Origin: Actinomyces sp. | GTDB lineage: Bacteria > Actinomycetota > Actinomycetes > Actinomycetales > Actinomycetaceae | DNA length: 64,000 nt | Assembly: GCF_030524025.1 (NCBI RefSeq) | Contig: NZ_JAUNHI010000008.1 | Location: forward strand, 1-64,000 | Direction: 5' to 3' | Shown: piece by piece, positions 8,397 to 16,796 of the stretch | How the letters are laid out: the number at the start of each line of letters is the position of its first letter | Position numbering within the stretch: the stretch's first letter is position 1 | Made by a program: the position numbers and the translations under genes | Notes under the pieces: generated by a model | Databases searched by the model: none | Seen by the model: only the letters and a program-made list of their open reading frames with translations | What the model was told of the DNA's origin: nothing

Positions 8397-10201
8397 CGCA
8401 GACCTCCGGCCTCAACGGCGATGACCCGGTCGGCGCCGCTCAGCGCCCCGGCCCGGTGGGAGACGGTGACGACGGTGCGCCCCGCCGAGATCCGGTCGAT
8501 TGCCTCGATGATCCGCGCCTCGCTGGTCAGGTCCACCTGGCTGGTGGGCTCGTCGAGGAGCAGCAGGGGCCGGTCGGCCAGGAAGGCCCGGGCCAGGGAC
8601 ACCCGCTGAGCCTGGCCGCCGGACAGACCCATGCCCTGCTCGCCGACCTGGGTGCCCAGGCCCTCGGGCATGCGGCGGACCTCCTGGGCCAGTCCGGCGG
8701 TCTCCAGGGCGACCCACAGGCGCTCGTCGGTGGCGTCGGGGTCGGCCAGGCGCAGGTTGTCGGCGATCGTCCCGGTGAACAGCCAGGTCGTCTGGGCCAC
8801 GACGGCGCTGGCGGCCCGCACCTGGTCCTGGGTGGCGGCGCTCGCCACGACCGTCCCTACGCGGACCGTTCCGGCCGCGGGCAGGAGGTCGCCGGACAGC
8901 AGGGACAGGAGGGTGGACTTGCCCGATCCCGAGGGTCCGACCACGGCGAGCCTCTCACCGGGGGCGACCTCGAGGTCGACGTCGCTGAGGACGGCGGCTC
9001 CCCGCTGGCCCCAGGTGGCCGTCACACCACGGAGACTAACGGCGGCCTGCCGGGACGGCGGCCGGCCGGGTGCCTGCGGCGTCGTGCTGGGCAGTGCCCC
9101 TCCGGGAACGGCGGGAGCCTGCCGGTCGGCCTGGGCTGCGAGGTCTGCCCGGTCGCCCGGATCGGTTCGGTCGCCCCGGTGGGCCCGATCAGGCCGGTCG
9201 GTGCGCCGACGGCCCAGGAGGGCGCGCAGGGCGCGCTGGTTGGCCAGGCCGCCCATGCCGACGTAGAAGAAGGCCCCGACATGGTCGAGCGGCACGAGGA
9301 GCACGAGGGAGACGAGGACCAGGGCGAGGGCGCCGTCCAGCCCGATGCTTCCCGACTCCAGGCGTGCCAGGGCCATGCCGGTCGAGGCCGTCACGAGGAA
9401 CAAGGAGAACAGGGCGTCGGTGACCAGGATGACCGTCTGGTTGCCTGCGAGCAGCCCCATGACGGCCCGGCGGTTGTCCTCGCCCGCGGCGCGCAGCTCA
9501 CGGGACCGGCGCTCGGCGGCACGCGCCAGGACGAGGGTCGTCAGGCCCTGGATGGCGTCGAGATACTCCGCGCTCAGGCGGGTGCGCTGAGCGCGCGAGG
9601 CCGACGAGGAGCGGCGGAAACGCCGGTGGAAGCCCACGATGACGGCGGGGACGAGGATGAAGGCTGCGGCCAGGACGGCGGCCGGTGGGCCGTCCACCGT
9701 CACGCCCACCAGGAGGAGGACGAGCAGCGGTGCGGCGGCCGCCGCGATGGTCGGGGCCAGGAAGGTCTGGCGGTACAGGGCGACACGCTCGACGCCGTCG
9801 GTCAGGAGGCTGATCGTCGCCCCTGAGCGGGCCGATCCGGCGTGAGCCGGGCCGAGGTCGAACAGGTGGGCCAGGGCGCGGCGGCGCAGCTCGCCCTCCT
9901 CAGTGGCGGCGCTGCGGCGGGCGATGAGCTGGACGGCGGTGGCGGCCAGCGCCGAGATGAGCGCCGCCGTGCCCGCCTCGACGAGAGCAGCACCGGGGGT
10001 GTCCACGGCCGGCCACGCGCTGAGCAGGCCCGCGCTCGCCGCCAGGGAGGTGATGGCCCGGGCCAGGCAGATGAGCGCCCATGCCTCGGCCAGACAGGAG
10101 ACGACCGTCAGCGCGGCCGCGGCCGTATTGGCCCGGCGGCCGCTGCGGGTGCCGACCGGGACACGGGCGCCGGGTCGATCCTCAGGCGACGGGTGAGGCA
10201 T
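8393..10201 (-). CDS. ABC exporter half-transporter, CydD-like
   Basis: A 602-residue partner of the downstream gene. The membrane domain has the CydD-type motif EYLDAIQGLTTL. An odd linker of about 55 residues, rich in Asp-Arg and Pro (around residues 330-385), separates it from the ATPase. Walker A is GPSGSGKSTLL (near 422), the signature LSGGQAQRVSLARAFL and Walker B PLLLLDEPTSQVD, so both ATP sites of the pair look competent. The ATG is preceded by a good ribosome binding site (GAGGAG). A perfect 15-bp palindrome at 10313-10327 lies about 110 bp upstream and may be the operator. Confidence 0.7.
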   Translation of the reverse strand: MPHPSPEDRPGARVPVGTRSGRRANTAAAALTVVSCLAEAWALICLARAITSLAASAGLLSAWPAVDTPGAALVEAGTAALISALAATAVQLIARRSAATEEGELRRRALAHLFDLGPAHAGSARSGATISLLTDGVERVALYRQTFLAPTIAAAAAPLLVLLLVGVTVDGPPAAVLAAAFILVPAVIVGFHRRFRRSSSASRAQRTRLSAEYLDAIQGLTTLVLARAAERRSRELRAAGEDNRRAVMGLLAGNQTVILVTDALFSLFLVTASTGMALARLESGSIGLDGALALVLVSLVLLVPLDHVGAFFYVGMGGLANQRALRALLGRRRTDRPDRAHRGDRTDPGDRADLAAQADRQAPAVPGGALPSTTPQAPGRPPSRQAAVSLRGVTATWGQRGAAVLSDVDLEVAPGERLAVVGPSGSGKSTLLSLLSGDLLPAAGTVRVGTVVASAATQDQVRAASAVVAQTTWLFTGTIADNLRLADPDATDERLWVALETAGLAQEVRRMPEGLGTQVGEQGMGLSGGQAQRVSLARAFLADRPLLLLDEPTSQVDLTSEARIIEAIDRISAGRTVVTVSHRAGALSGADRVIAVEAGGLR

Positions 10202-10312
10202 CGGGCTTTCTCCTCGGGCATGCGGGCGTCAAGCACTCGTCGACGGCCGGCCGGCGTCGCCCGCCGGAGCCGGCCGTTCGAGCCGGTGGTCGTTCACTGC
10301 GAAGAGTACATC

Positions 10313-10327
10313 ATGACGCAGCGTCAT
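10313..10327. promoter_or_regulatory. 15-bp palindromic operator upstream of the CydDC-like genes
   Basis: ATGACGC-A-GCGTCAT is a perfect inverted repeat with a one-base centre, set in an AT-richer patch. It sits between the ABC exporter pair (minus strand) and the small gene at 10500 (plus strand). On the minus strand TACTCT (10308-10303) could be a -10 just downstream. The size and symmetry suit a TetR- or MarR-type repressor, but no such regulator is encoded nearby. Confidence 0.5.
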
Positions 10328-10499
10328 AAAATTGGCTGTCGTAGCCGCATCGCCGGGCAGCCGGAGCGAGCGCGGCGGGACCGGCGCTCCCGGTGCACAG
10401 ACGCCCCACAGCGCACGCCGGTTGTCCCGACAGGCCCAGGAGGTCAACTGGTTCCACACCGGGGCACCCGCCCCGGCCGTCCAGACCACGGAGGCCCTC

Positions 10500-10778
10500 A
10501 TGAACAGCACCACACCCGCCAGCCTCGCCCGGAGCCTCGAGATCCGCCAGGCCGTCGCCGGGAGCAAAGGCGTCGGCATCCTGCGCACAGGCGCCGGCGC
10601 GCTCCAGGTCCTGGCGATGATCGGCAGCGCCATCCTCATCCTGCTCGGGGTGCTCATGGGCGGACGCGCCTTCGTCGCCGCCGTCGACCCCAGCGGCCTG
10701 GTCACCCACACCACGGTCGTGACCTCCTCGGCGACCGCCGACCTGCGCGAGCCGGCCACCCGCAGCCGCGAGTCCTGA
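10500..10778 (+). CDS. Small single-pass membrane protein, unknown function
   Basis: A 92-residue protein with one clear membrane segment (residues 32-50, around ALQVLAMIGSAILILLGVL). A short N-terminal region precedes it, and a Ser/Thr-rich region of about 30 residues follows. The start is placed at the ATG with GGAGG 5 nt upstream; upstream in-frame codons give an unrelated Arg/Gly-rich stretch. I do not recognise a family. It is divergent from the ABC exporter pair and shares the 300-bp upstream region that holds the palindromic operator. Confidence 0.55.
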   Translation: MNSTTPASLARSLEIRQAVAGSKGVGILRTGAGALQVLAMIGSAILILLGVLMGGRAFVAAVDPSGLVTHTTVVTSSATADLREPATRSRES

Positions 10779-10903
10779 GTCGGGCCGGTCGCCTTTCCAG
10801 CCGGACGCCCCTCCAGGAGGACCGGCGCGCACACCCGACCGAGCCGCGATGAGCAGCCCTGGGACGGGGACACGGTGGCGCCGTCCGTGACACACTCCTG
10901 TCC

Positions 10904-11845
10904 ATGAACGCGATGAGGCTTTCAGGAGCCGCGCCCTCCCTGCGCCACCACACGGCCCCCCAAACCGAGACGCCGTGGCGTGACCCGGCCCATGTCGTCG
11001 TCGAGACCTGCGTCGAGGACGTCGAGGGTGTGCGCTTGTCGGCCCGAGCCGGCGCCGACCGGGCGGAGCTGTGCGACAACCTGGCCGTCGGGGGGACAAC
11101 GCCGTCGATCGGCACGGTCGAGGCGGCGATCTTCGCAGCCGCCGAGGAGGTCGCGCATCGACGGGCCGTAACGGGGCCGCGGTGGGCCGAGCGCCCTGAG
11201 GGCGCCCCCTTCGGACTGCGCGTCATGATCCGCCCGCGGGGCGGCGGATTCATCTTCACCTCGGACGAGCGCCGCTCGATGATTGCCGACGTGCGGCGCA
11301 TCGCCGCCCTGTCGCGGGAGATGAGCGAGTACACCCGGCCCCAGCGCTTGGGACGCCACGGCAGGGCGCTGCCCCCGGCCGTCGACCTCGGCTTCGTCAT
11401 GGGGGCGCTCACCGAGGACCGCACAGTGGACCGCGGCCTGCTGCGTCTGCTCATCGACACGGCCGACGGTGCTCCGGTCACCTTCCACCGGGCGATCGAC
11501 ACCTGTCGCGACCTGGTCGAGGCCTACGGCGACCTGGGCGGGATCGGCGTCGACTACGTCCTGACGGCCGGAGGGGCCCCCACCGCGGCACAGGGGGCGG
11601 AGATCCTGCGCGGGATGGTCGAGGCCGGGGAACCCAGGGTCATCGCGGCGGGCGCCGTGCGCCCCGACTCCCTGGCGGCTGTCATTGAGGCCAGCGGCGC
11701 CCGGGAGGTGCACATGCGCTGCACGGCGCCAGGCACGACCCTGGCCGAGCCGCAGCGCACCGACGAGGCACAGGTCCGCCGCGCCGTCGAGGCCGCCCGC
11801 CGCCTCACCCCGCCCCCTGTCCCCCGCCGAGATCGGGACAAGTGA
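10904..11845 (+). CDS. cutC: CutC family protein
   Basis: A 313-residue TIM-barrel protein of the CutC family. Recognisable blocks are VETCVEDVEGVRLSARAGADRAELC near the N-terminus, LRVMIRPRGGGFIF, VDLGFVMGALT, VTFHRAIDT and VLTAGGAPTAAQG. CutC was named for copper homeostasis in E. coli, but direct copper binding is doubtful and the biochemical role is open. The ATG has no Shine-Dalgarno and may be leaderless. The C-terminus is odd: its last residues (RDRDK) and the stop codon come from a copy of the dispersed 23-bp repeat, so the native end may have been overwritten. Confidence 0.85.
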   Translation: MNAMRLSGAAPSLRHHTAPQTETPWRDPAHVVVETCVEDVEGVRLSARAGADRAELCDNLAVGGTTPSIGTVEAAIFAAAEEVAHRRAVTGPRWAERPEGAPFGLRVMIRPRGGGFIFTSDERRSMIADVRRIAALSREMSEYTRPQRLGRHGRALPPAVDLGFVMGALTEDRTVDRGLLRLLIDTADGAPVTFHRAIDTCRDLVEAYGDLGGIGVDYVLTAGGAPTAAQGAEILRGMVEAGEPRVIAAGAVRPDSLAAVIEASGAREVHMRCTAPGTTLAEPQRTDEAQVRRAVEAARRLTPPPVPRRDRDK

Positions 11846-11858
11846 CACCTCGAGATCG
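11828..11858 (-). repeat. Dispersed 23-bp repeat, locus C1 (1 unit plus partial)
   Basis: One unit in reverse orientation (CGAGATCGGGACAAGTGACACC) followed by a partial copy (TCGAGATCG). It overlaps the 3' end of cutC and supplies its stop codon. Confidence 0.85.
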
Positions 11859-11876
11859 CCGCATCCGGCACGACAT

Positions 11877-11912
11877 GCGGATCCCCGGGACGGATGGTTC
11901 CCGGGGATCCGC
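11877..11912. terminator. Strong hairpin between cutC and metE
   Basis: A perfect 14-bp stem (GCGGATCCCCGGGA with its complement) around an 8-nt loop lies between the convergent cutC and metE genes. There is no clear U-run, but the position suits a bidirectional terminator. Repeat arrays lie on both sides. Confidence 0.6.
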
Positions 11913-11941
11913 ACGTCGTCGGCTCCGCTTCACATCACGGC

Positions 11942-12006
11942 GTCATATCTACCGATCTCGAGGTGCCATAAGTCCCGATCTCGAGGTGCCATATCTACCG
12001 ATCTCG
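11942..12006 (+). repeat. Dispersed 23-bp repeat, locus C2 (3 units)
   Basis: Three head-to-tail units with strict 23-bp spacing. The variable positions read CATATCTACC, CATAAGTCCC and CATATCTACC, while CGATCTCG is constant. It ends 35 bp from the metE stop codon. Confidence 0.9.
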
Positions 12007-12040
12007 GCGTGAGAAGGGTGCGCGGGGTGGGGCGGGCGGG

Positions 12041-14374
12041 TCAGGGGCGCAGGCGTCGCGCCGCCTCGACGAGGTTGCGCAGACTGGCCTCGGTCTCGGC
12101 GTAGGCGCGGGTCTTGAGACCGCAGTCGGGGTTGACCCACACGCGCTCGACCCCCAGGGCGGTCACGGCCCGCTCCAGCAGCTCGGTGCACTCCTCGGCA
12201 CTGGGCACGCGCGGGGAGTGGATGTCCCACACGCCCGGGCCGAGCTGCCGCTCGAAGCCGTGGGCGGCCACCGCCGGCAGGATGTCCATGCGCGAGCGGG
12301 AGGCCTCGATGGAGGTGACGTCGGCGTCGAGGTGGTCGACCGCGTCGATGACGACGTCGAACTCCGAGTAGCACAGGTGGGTGTGGATCTGGGTCGACGG
12401 CGCCGCACCACCGGTGGCCAGGCGGAAGGAGCCCACCGACCACTCGAGGTAGTCGGGACGGTCCTGGCGGCGCAGCGGCAGGGTCTCGCGGATGGCGGGC
12501 TCGTCGACCTGGACCACGCCGATCCCGGCCGCCTCGAGGTCGGCGACCTCCGCGCGCAGGGCCAGGCCGAGCTGGTCGGCCACCTGGGCGCGCGGGACAT
12601 CGTCGCGCACGAAGGACCAGGCCATAATGGTCACCGGACCGGTGAGCATCCCCTTCATCGGCTTGTCGGTCAGCGACTGGGCGTAGCTCGACCACGCCAC
12701 GGTCATCGGAGCAGGGCGGGTGATGTCGCCCCACAGGATCGAGGGGCGGGTGCAGCGCGAGCCGTAGGACTGCACCCAACCGTGCTCGGTGGCGCTGAAT
12801 CCGTCGAGGAGCTCGGCGAAGTACTGGACCATGTCGTTGCGCTCGGCCTCCCCGTGGACGAGGACGTCGAGGCCCAGCTCCTCCTGGAGGGACACGACCC
12901 GGGCGATCTCGGCGCGCATCGCCGCGTCGTAGCCGGCGGCATCCAGCTCGCCCTTGCGGTGGGCGGCGCGGGCCTTGCGGATCTCCGCGGTCTGGGGGAA
13001 GGAGCCGATGGTCGTGGTCGGCAGCTCGGGCAGCCCGAGGCGCTCGTCCTGGGCGGCCTTGCGCGCCGCGTAGGGGGCGCGGGTACGGTCGGCGTCGGTG
13101 ACGGCGGCGACCGCCGCACGCACCTCGGGGCGGTTGACGCCCGGGTGGGCGGCGCGCTGGGCGCGCAGCTCGGCGTCGCGGGCAAGCTCGTCACTGATGG
13201 CCTCGCGCCCCTGGTCCAGACCACGGGCCAGGGTGAGGACCTCCCCGACCTTTTGGTCGGCGAAGGCCAGCCAGGAGCGCACGGCCGGGTCGAGCGCGGT
13301 CTCGCGCTCGACGTCGTGGGGCACGTGCTGCAGGGAGGTCGAGGTGGCCACCGAGATCGCCGTCCCCTCGGGCAGGGAGGCGCGCAGCCCCTCGAGGGTG
13401 TCCAGGGCGGCCGCCAGGTCGGTGCGCCAGATGTTGCGGCCGGACACGACCCCGGCGACGACGGACTTGCCGGCCAGCGCCGCGAGGTCCTCGGCCGGCG
13501 GCACGGCGCCCGCCACGAGGTCGAGGGCCACGGCCTCGATGGGGGTGGAGGCCAGGACCGGCAGCGACTCCCCCAGGGAGCCGTAGGTGCCGGCCACGAG
13601 GATCGCGGGGCGCTCGACGATCGCCCCCAGCCAGGTGTAGGCGTCGCGCACGGCGGCCAGGATCCGCCCCTCCTCGACATCCCAGGCGTCGGAGGTCAGG
13701 GCAGGCTCGTCGAGCTGGACCCACTGGGCGCCCGCGGCCTGTAGGTCGGCCAGGAGGTGGCCGTAGGCGTCGACGACGTCGCCCAGGCGGTCCAGCGGGT
13801 GGAAGTCCTCGCCGGCCTCGTCGGAGGCCTTGGACAGCAGGAGGTAGGACACGGGCCCCACGACGACCGGGCGCGGGGTGACGCCGGCCGCCACGGCCTC
13901 GCGGACCTGGCCGGCGATGGTGGCCTCGGCGTAGTCGATCGGCGTGGTCTCGTCAATCTCGGGGACGAGGTAGTGGTAGTTGGAGTCGAGCCACTTCGTC
14001 ATCTCCATGGCGGGCCTGTCGCCCTCGCCGCGGGCCAGGATGAAGTACCCGTCGAGGTCGACGGCGCCGGGACGTGCCGGGTCGACGCCGAGGAGGTCGC
14101 GGAAGCGGGCCGGAACGGCCCCGAGGGTGGCGGTGACCTGAAGGACCTGGTCGTAGAGGGTGAAGTCCGCCGGAACGGAGGAGGGCTCGGTCAGCCCCAG
14201 GCCCGTGAGGCGCTCACGGGTGGCGGTGCGCAGCGCCGCGGCCTGCTCGCGCAGGGTCGAGGCGTCCGAGGCGCCGCGCCAGTAGGCCTCGACGGCGCGC
14301 TTGAGCTCGCGGTCGGCCCCGATGCGGGGGTATCCGAGGATGGTGGCTGCGGGCAGTGCGGCGGTTGTGCTCAT
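12041..14374 (-). CDS. metE: Cobalamin-independent methionine synthase MetE
   Basis: A 777-residue enzyme transferring the methyl group of 5-methyltetrahydropteroyl-triglutamate to homocysteine, the last step of methionine synthesis. Both barrels are present. The N-terminal barrel begins ATILGYPRIGADRELKRAVEAYW. The C-terminal barrel carries the zinc ligands in THLCYSEF (His and Cys near residues 665-667) and NPDCGLKTR (near 749), with PTTTIGSFPQT as the substrate-binding block. Length is normal for the family. The start is the ATG preceded by AGGAA. It lies 103 bp downstream of metF on the same strand and is probably cotranscribed with it under the S-box. Confidence 0.95.
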   Translation of the reverse strand: MSTTAALPAATILGYPRIGADRELKRAVEAYWRGASDASTLREQAAALRTATRERLTGLGLTEPSSVPADFTLYDQVLQVTATLGAVPARFRDLLGVDPARPGAVDLDGYFILARGEGDRPAMEMTKWLDSNYHYLVPEIDETTPIDYAEATIAGQVREAVAAGVTPRPVVVGPVSYLLLSKASDEAGEDFHPLDRLGDVVDAYGHLLADLQAAGAQWVQLDEPALTSDAWDVEEGRILAAVRDAYTWLGAIVERPAILVAGTYGSLGESLPVLASTPIEAVALDLVAGAVPPAEDLAALAGKSVVAGVVSGRNIWRTDLAAALDTLEGLRASLPEGTAISVATSTSLQHVPHDVERETALDPAVRSWLAFADQKVGEVLTLARGLDQGREAISDELARDAELRAQRAAHPGVNRPEVRAAVAAVTDADRTRAPYAARKAAQDERLGLPELPTTTIGSFPQTAEIRKARAAHRKGELDAAGYDAAMRAEIARVVSLQEELGLDVLVHGEAERNDMVQYFAELLDGFSATEHGWVQSYGSRCTRPSILWGDITRPAPMTVAWSSYAQSLTDKPMKGMLTGPVTIMAWSFVRDDVPRAQVADQLGLALRAEVADLEAAGIGVVQVDEPAIRETLPLRRQDRPDYLEWSVGSFRLATGGAAPSTQIHTHLCYSEFDVVIDAVDHLDADVTSIEASRSRMDILPAVAAHGFERQLGPGVWDIHSPRVPSAEECTELLERAVTALGVERVWVNPDCGLKTRAYAETEASLRNLVEAARRLRP

Positions 14375-14477
14375 GGGGTGGTTCGTTTCCTGTCGTGGTG
14401 CTGGAACGGACGGGGGGCGGTAGGTTGCGCGGTCGCACGGTGGTCGCACGGTGGTCGCACCGTAGCGTGCGGGGGGG

Positions 14478-15596
14478 TCAGGGCCCTGCTCCGGGGTCGG
14501 GAGGGCGGGGCGCAGGGGCGGGCCAGCCCGGTCCCGGCGGGCCCGGGTGGGCGCGCCGGTCCCCTCCCGGGCTGGCGTTGAGGTAGTCGCGGCTGACCTC
14601 GTGCTGGGCCTGGCGGCTGGGCACGGAGCCCGAGAGGATCCCGCCGAGCCGGAGCTGGGAGATGACGTCGAGGGCGGGGCGGGTGCGGTTGAAGGTGTAA
14701 AGGTGCAGGCCGGGGGCGCCCCCTTCGAGGACCTCGGTGGCCAGCCGGAGCGTGGCGTCGATGCCCCGGGTGACCTGGCCCGTGCCGACCGCGCCCTCGC
14801 TGCTCAGGGCGGCGCGCAGCGCGGTGGGCACGCACACCCCGGTGAGGGACTCCAGGCGGGTCAAGCGCCGCAGGTCGGTCAGCGGGATGATGCCGGGAAG
14901 GATGGGCATGCTCACCCCGGAGTAGAGGCAGGAGCGGGTCAGTGCGAGGTAGTCCTCAGCCTCGTAGAAGACCTGGCTGATGGCCAGGTCGGCGCCCGCG
15001 GCCTGCTTGGCGGCGAGGATCTCCACCCCGAGCCCGTGGTCGACGTCGGCGGGGTAGGCGGCCACGGCCACCTGGAGGTGCCTGGCGCCGTCGTCGAAGT
15101 ACTCGGCCTCGACCTCCCGGATGACGCGCACGAGGTCCTCGGCATGGGGCAGCTCGCCGACGACGTCGTCGGGCTGGACGCCGGCGGGCGGGTCGCCGCG
15201 CAGTGCCAGGAAGCGACGCACCCCCATGTCCAGGAAGCGGCGCACGATCCCGACGGCGTCGCGCTTGCGGTAGCCGATGCAGGTCATGTGGGCCATGAGG
15301 GGCACCTCGGAAGTGTCCAGGACGTGGGCGACGACGTCCTCGGAGGGATTGTGCTCCTCGACGACATGCACCCGGGTGGGCCGCGGCGATCCGGGGCCCG
15401 TGTCCACATCGCGCGGCCCGCCGGCCGTTGTCACGAAACGGGGGCGGTAGGTCACCGAGACGAAGTCGGGCCGGGCGCGCAGCAGGCGGCCGAGCGCCCC
15501 CCAGGTCTGGGAAGAGTGCGGGCCGGGTCGGGGCGGGAAGAGCTCGAGGGACAGGCTCGGGCGGCAGGTCCCCGTGCCGGGGTGCGTGCGGGTCAT
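14478..15596 (-). CDS. metF: 5,10-methylenetetrahydrofolate reductase MetF
   Basis: A 372-residue flavoenzyme that makes 5-methyl-THF, the methyl donor used by MetE. The barrel shows SLELFPPRPG at the N-terminus, SVTYRP, HMTCIGYRKRDAV, LALRGDPP, AAYPADVDHG, ADLAISQVFYEAEDY and PILPGIIPLT, all typical of MetF. The last 30 residues are Pro/Gly-rich and not part of the fold. The ATG at 15596 is chosen because GGAG lies 5 nt upstream. That Shine-Dalgarno is inside the last helix of the S-box aptamer, which places metF directly under SAM control. Confidence 0.93.
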   Translation of the reverse strand: MTRTHPGTGTCRPSLSLELFPPRPGPHSSQTWGALGRLLRARPDFVSVTYRPRFVTTAGGPRDVDTGPGSPRPTRVHVVEEHNPSEDVVAHVLDTSEVPLMAHMTCIGYRKRDAVGIVRRFLDMGVRRFLALRGDPPAGVQPDDVVGELPHAEDLVRVIREVEAEYFDDGARHLQVAVAAYPADVDHGLGVEILAAKQAAGADLAISQVFYEAEDYLALTRSCLYSGVSMPILPGIIPLTDLRRLTRLESLTGVCVPTALRAALSSEGAVGTGQVTRGIDATLRLATEVLEGGAPGLHLYTFNRTRPALDVISQLRLGGILSGSVPSRQAQHEVSRDYLNASPGGDRRAHPGPPGPGWPAPAPRPPDPGAGP

Positions 15597-15599
15597 ACG

Positions 15600-15690
15600 G
15601 GCTCCATCGGTCCTGGCGGAAGCACCCACCGGATCGGGGTTGCTGCGGCGTCGCGGAGCCAGGTCTCTCAGCCGCTCTGGATGGACTCCG
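15600..15690 (-). promoter_or_regulatory. S-box (SAM) riboswitch upstream of metF
   Basis: The minus strand matches the SAM-I/SAM-IV core. P1 is TCCATC (15685-15680) with GATGGA (15608-15603). P2 is GCGGC (15675-15671) with GCCGC (15649-15645). The conserved GAGAGACCTGGC, GCAACC and GGTGCTTCC elements lie between them in the expected order. P1's 3' strand contains GGA of the metF Shine-Dalgarno, 5 nt before the ATG, and there is no room for a separate expression platform. SAM binding would therefore stabilise P1 and block translation. A possible -10, GATAAG, lies just upstream. Confidence 0.8.
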
Positions 15691-15733
15691 CCACCTTATC
15701 GTCCCCGAAGCCGGAGGCGAAATCCAGGTCCGT

Positions 15734-15785
15734 GGATCAAGACGGTGGATCAAGAACATCGCTCAAGACCATCGCTCAAGACCAT
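15734..15785 (+). repeat. Four tandem 13-bp repeats upstream of the metF leader
   Basis: Four consecutive 13-bp units read ggatcaagacggt, ggatcaagaacat, and cgctcaagaccat twice. They lie about 50 bp upstream of the S-box aptamer, where a metF promoter or activator site would be expected. Each unit gives TTGAGC or TTGATC on the minus strand. The rest of 15786-15949 carries the abhydrolase promoter only. Confidence 0.6.
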
Positions 15786-15949
15786 GGCTCGCCGGAGCCG
15801 GGTGGCCGCGGGTGGGGTGCGGCGGGCACGGGCGAAGCGGTGGGCGCGGGCGGGCGCGGGGCGCCGGCGGGTCACGCTGGGAGCGCAATCATGGGTCCTC
15901 CTCCTAGAGGATGGTGACCCGGGGGCTGCGCTGCCCTAGGTTGGCCACT

Positions 15950-16753
15950 ATGACCGAGGTCCGCATCGCCACCGCCCGAGGCATCGCCCTGGCCGGGACG
16001 CTGCACCTGCCCGAGGACGCCGCTGCGCTCGACCTTGAGGCAGAACCTCCTGTTCCCATGCGGTCGGAGGGCGTGGTCATCCTCGCCCACGACTTCCTTA
16101 CCGACCGTCACGGCCTGGGCGACCGGCTCGACATGATCGCCGCCGCCTACCGGGGCAAGGGGCTGGCCACCCTCCAGTTCGACTTCTCGGGCCTGGGGCA
16201 GTCCGAGGACGACGTCATCACCCTGGCCGGGGAGGTGGAGGACATCCAGGCGGTGTCCGGGTGGCTGGCCTCGCACGGCTACGTCCGTCAGGCGATCCAC
16301 GCCAACGGCTTCGGCGCGACCGCAGCGCTGCTCGCCAGGCCGGAGCGGGTGCGCACGGCTGTGCTCGTGGGGGCCGTGGTCGGACCGCAGTCGATCCTGT
16401 GGGAGAACGTCTTCTCCCCCGAGCAGCTCGACGAGCTCGACCGTCACGGCATGACCCGGCTGCCCGACGACAACCCCAACCCGCGCCAGTGGGACGTGCT
16501 GAGCAAGGAGACGCTCGCCGATGTCTCGCTCCAGTCCCCGGACAAGACGATGGCCGACCTGCCCTGGCCGGTGCTCATGCTGCAGGGGGCGCTGACCGAC
16601 GAGCTGCCGGACACCGCCGACGCCGCCGCCCAGGGCTTCGCGCTGCTGCCCGAAGGCAGCCGCCTGCACCGGGTGCGGGCCGCGGACACCGCCGAGGCGC
16701 AGGCGGAGGTGGCACGCCTGGGCGCCGAGTGGGTCACCCGGCGCCTGCGGTAG
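15950..16753 (+). CDS. Alpha/beta-hydrolase-fold protein lacking the nucleophile serine
   Basis: A 267-residue cytoplasmic protein of the alpha/beta hydrolase superfamily, resembling YqiA/FrsA-like esterases. The oxyanion region (VVILAHDFLTDRHG), the strand-turn FDFSGLGQSEDD and the late Asp loop (QGALTDELPDTAD) are present. The nucleophile elbow, normally Gly-X-Ser-X-Gly, reads ANGFG at residues 118-122, so the serine position is Gly120. A canonical serine hydrolase mechanism is therefore not available, and this may be a pseudo-enzyme or binding protein. The ATG is 7 nt after TAGGTT (15937-15942), a leaderless arrangement. It is divergent from metF. Confidence 0.75.
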   Translation: MTEVRIATARGIALAGTLHLPEDAAALDLEAEPPVPMRSEGVVILAHDFLTDRHGLGDRLDMIAAAYRGKGLATLQFDFSGLGQSEDDVITLAGEVEDIQAVSGWLASHGYVRQAIHANGFGATAALLARPERVRTAVLVGAVVGPQSILWENVFSPEQLDELDRHGMTRLPDDNPNPRQWDVLSKETLADVSLQSPDKTMADLPWPVLMLQGALTDELPDTADAAAQGFALLPEGSRLHRVRAADTAEAQAEVARLGAEWVTRRLR

Positions 16754-16796
16754 ACACGGCCGGGCCGTCAGCCGGCTCGGCACACATGGCGGGGTC

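Noticed and set aside
6165..8609. An 814-codon open frame on the plus strand
   Set aside because: It runs antisense to the CydC-like ABC exporter, which has all ATPase motifs. The alternative product has a repetitive Gly/His/Arg composition.
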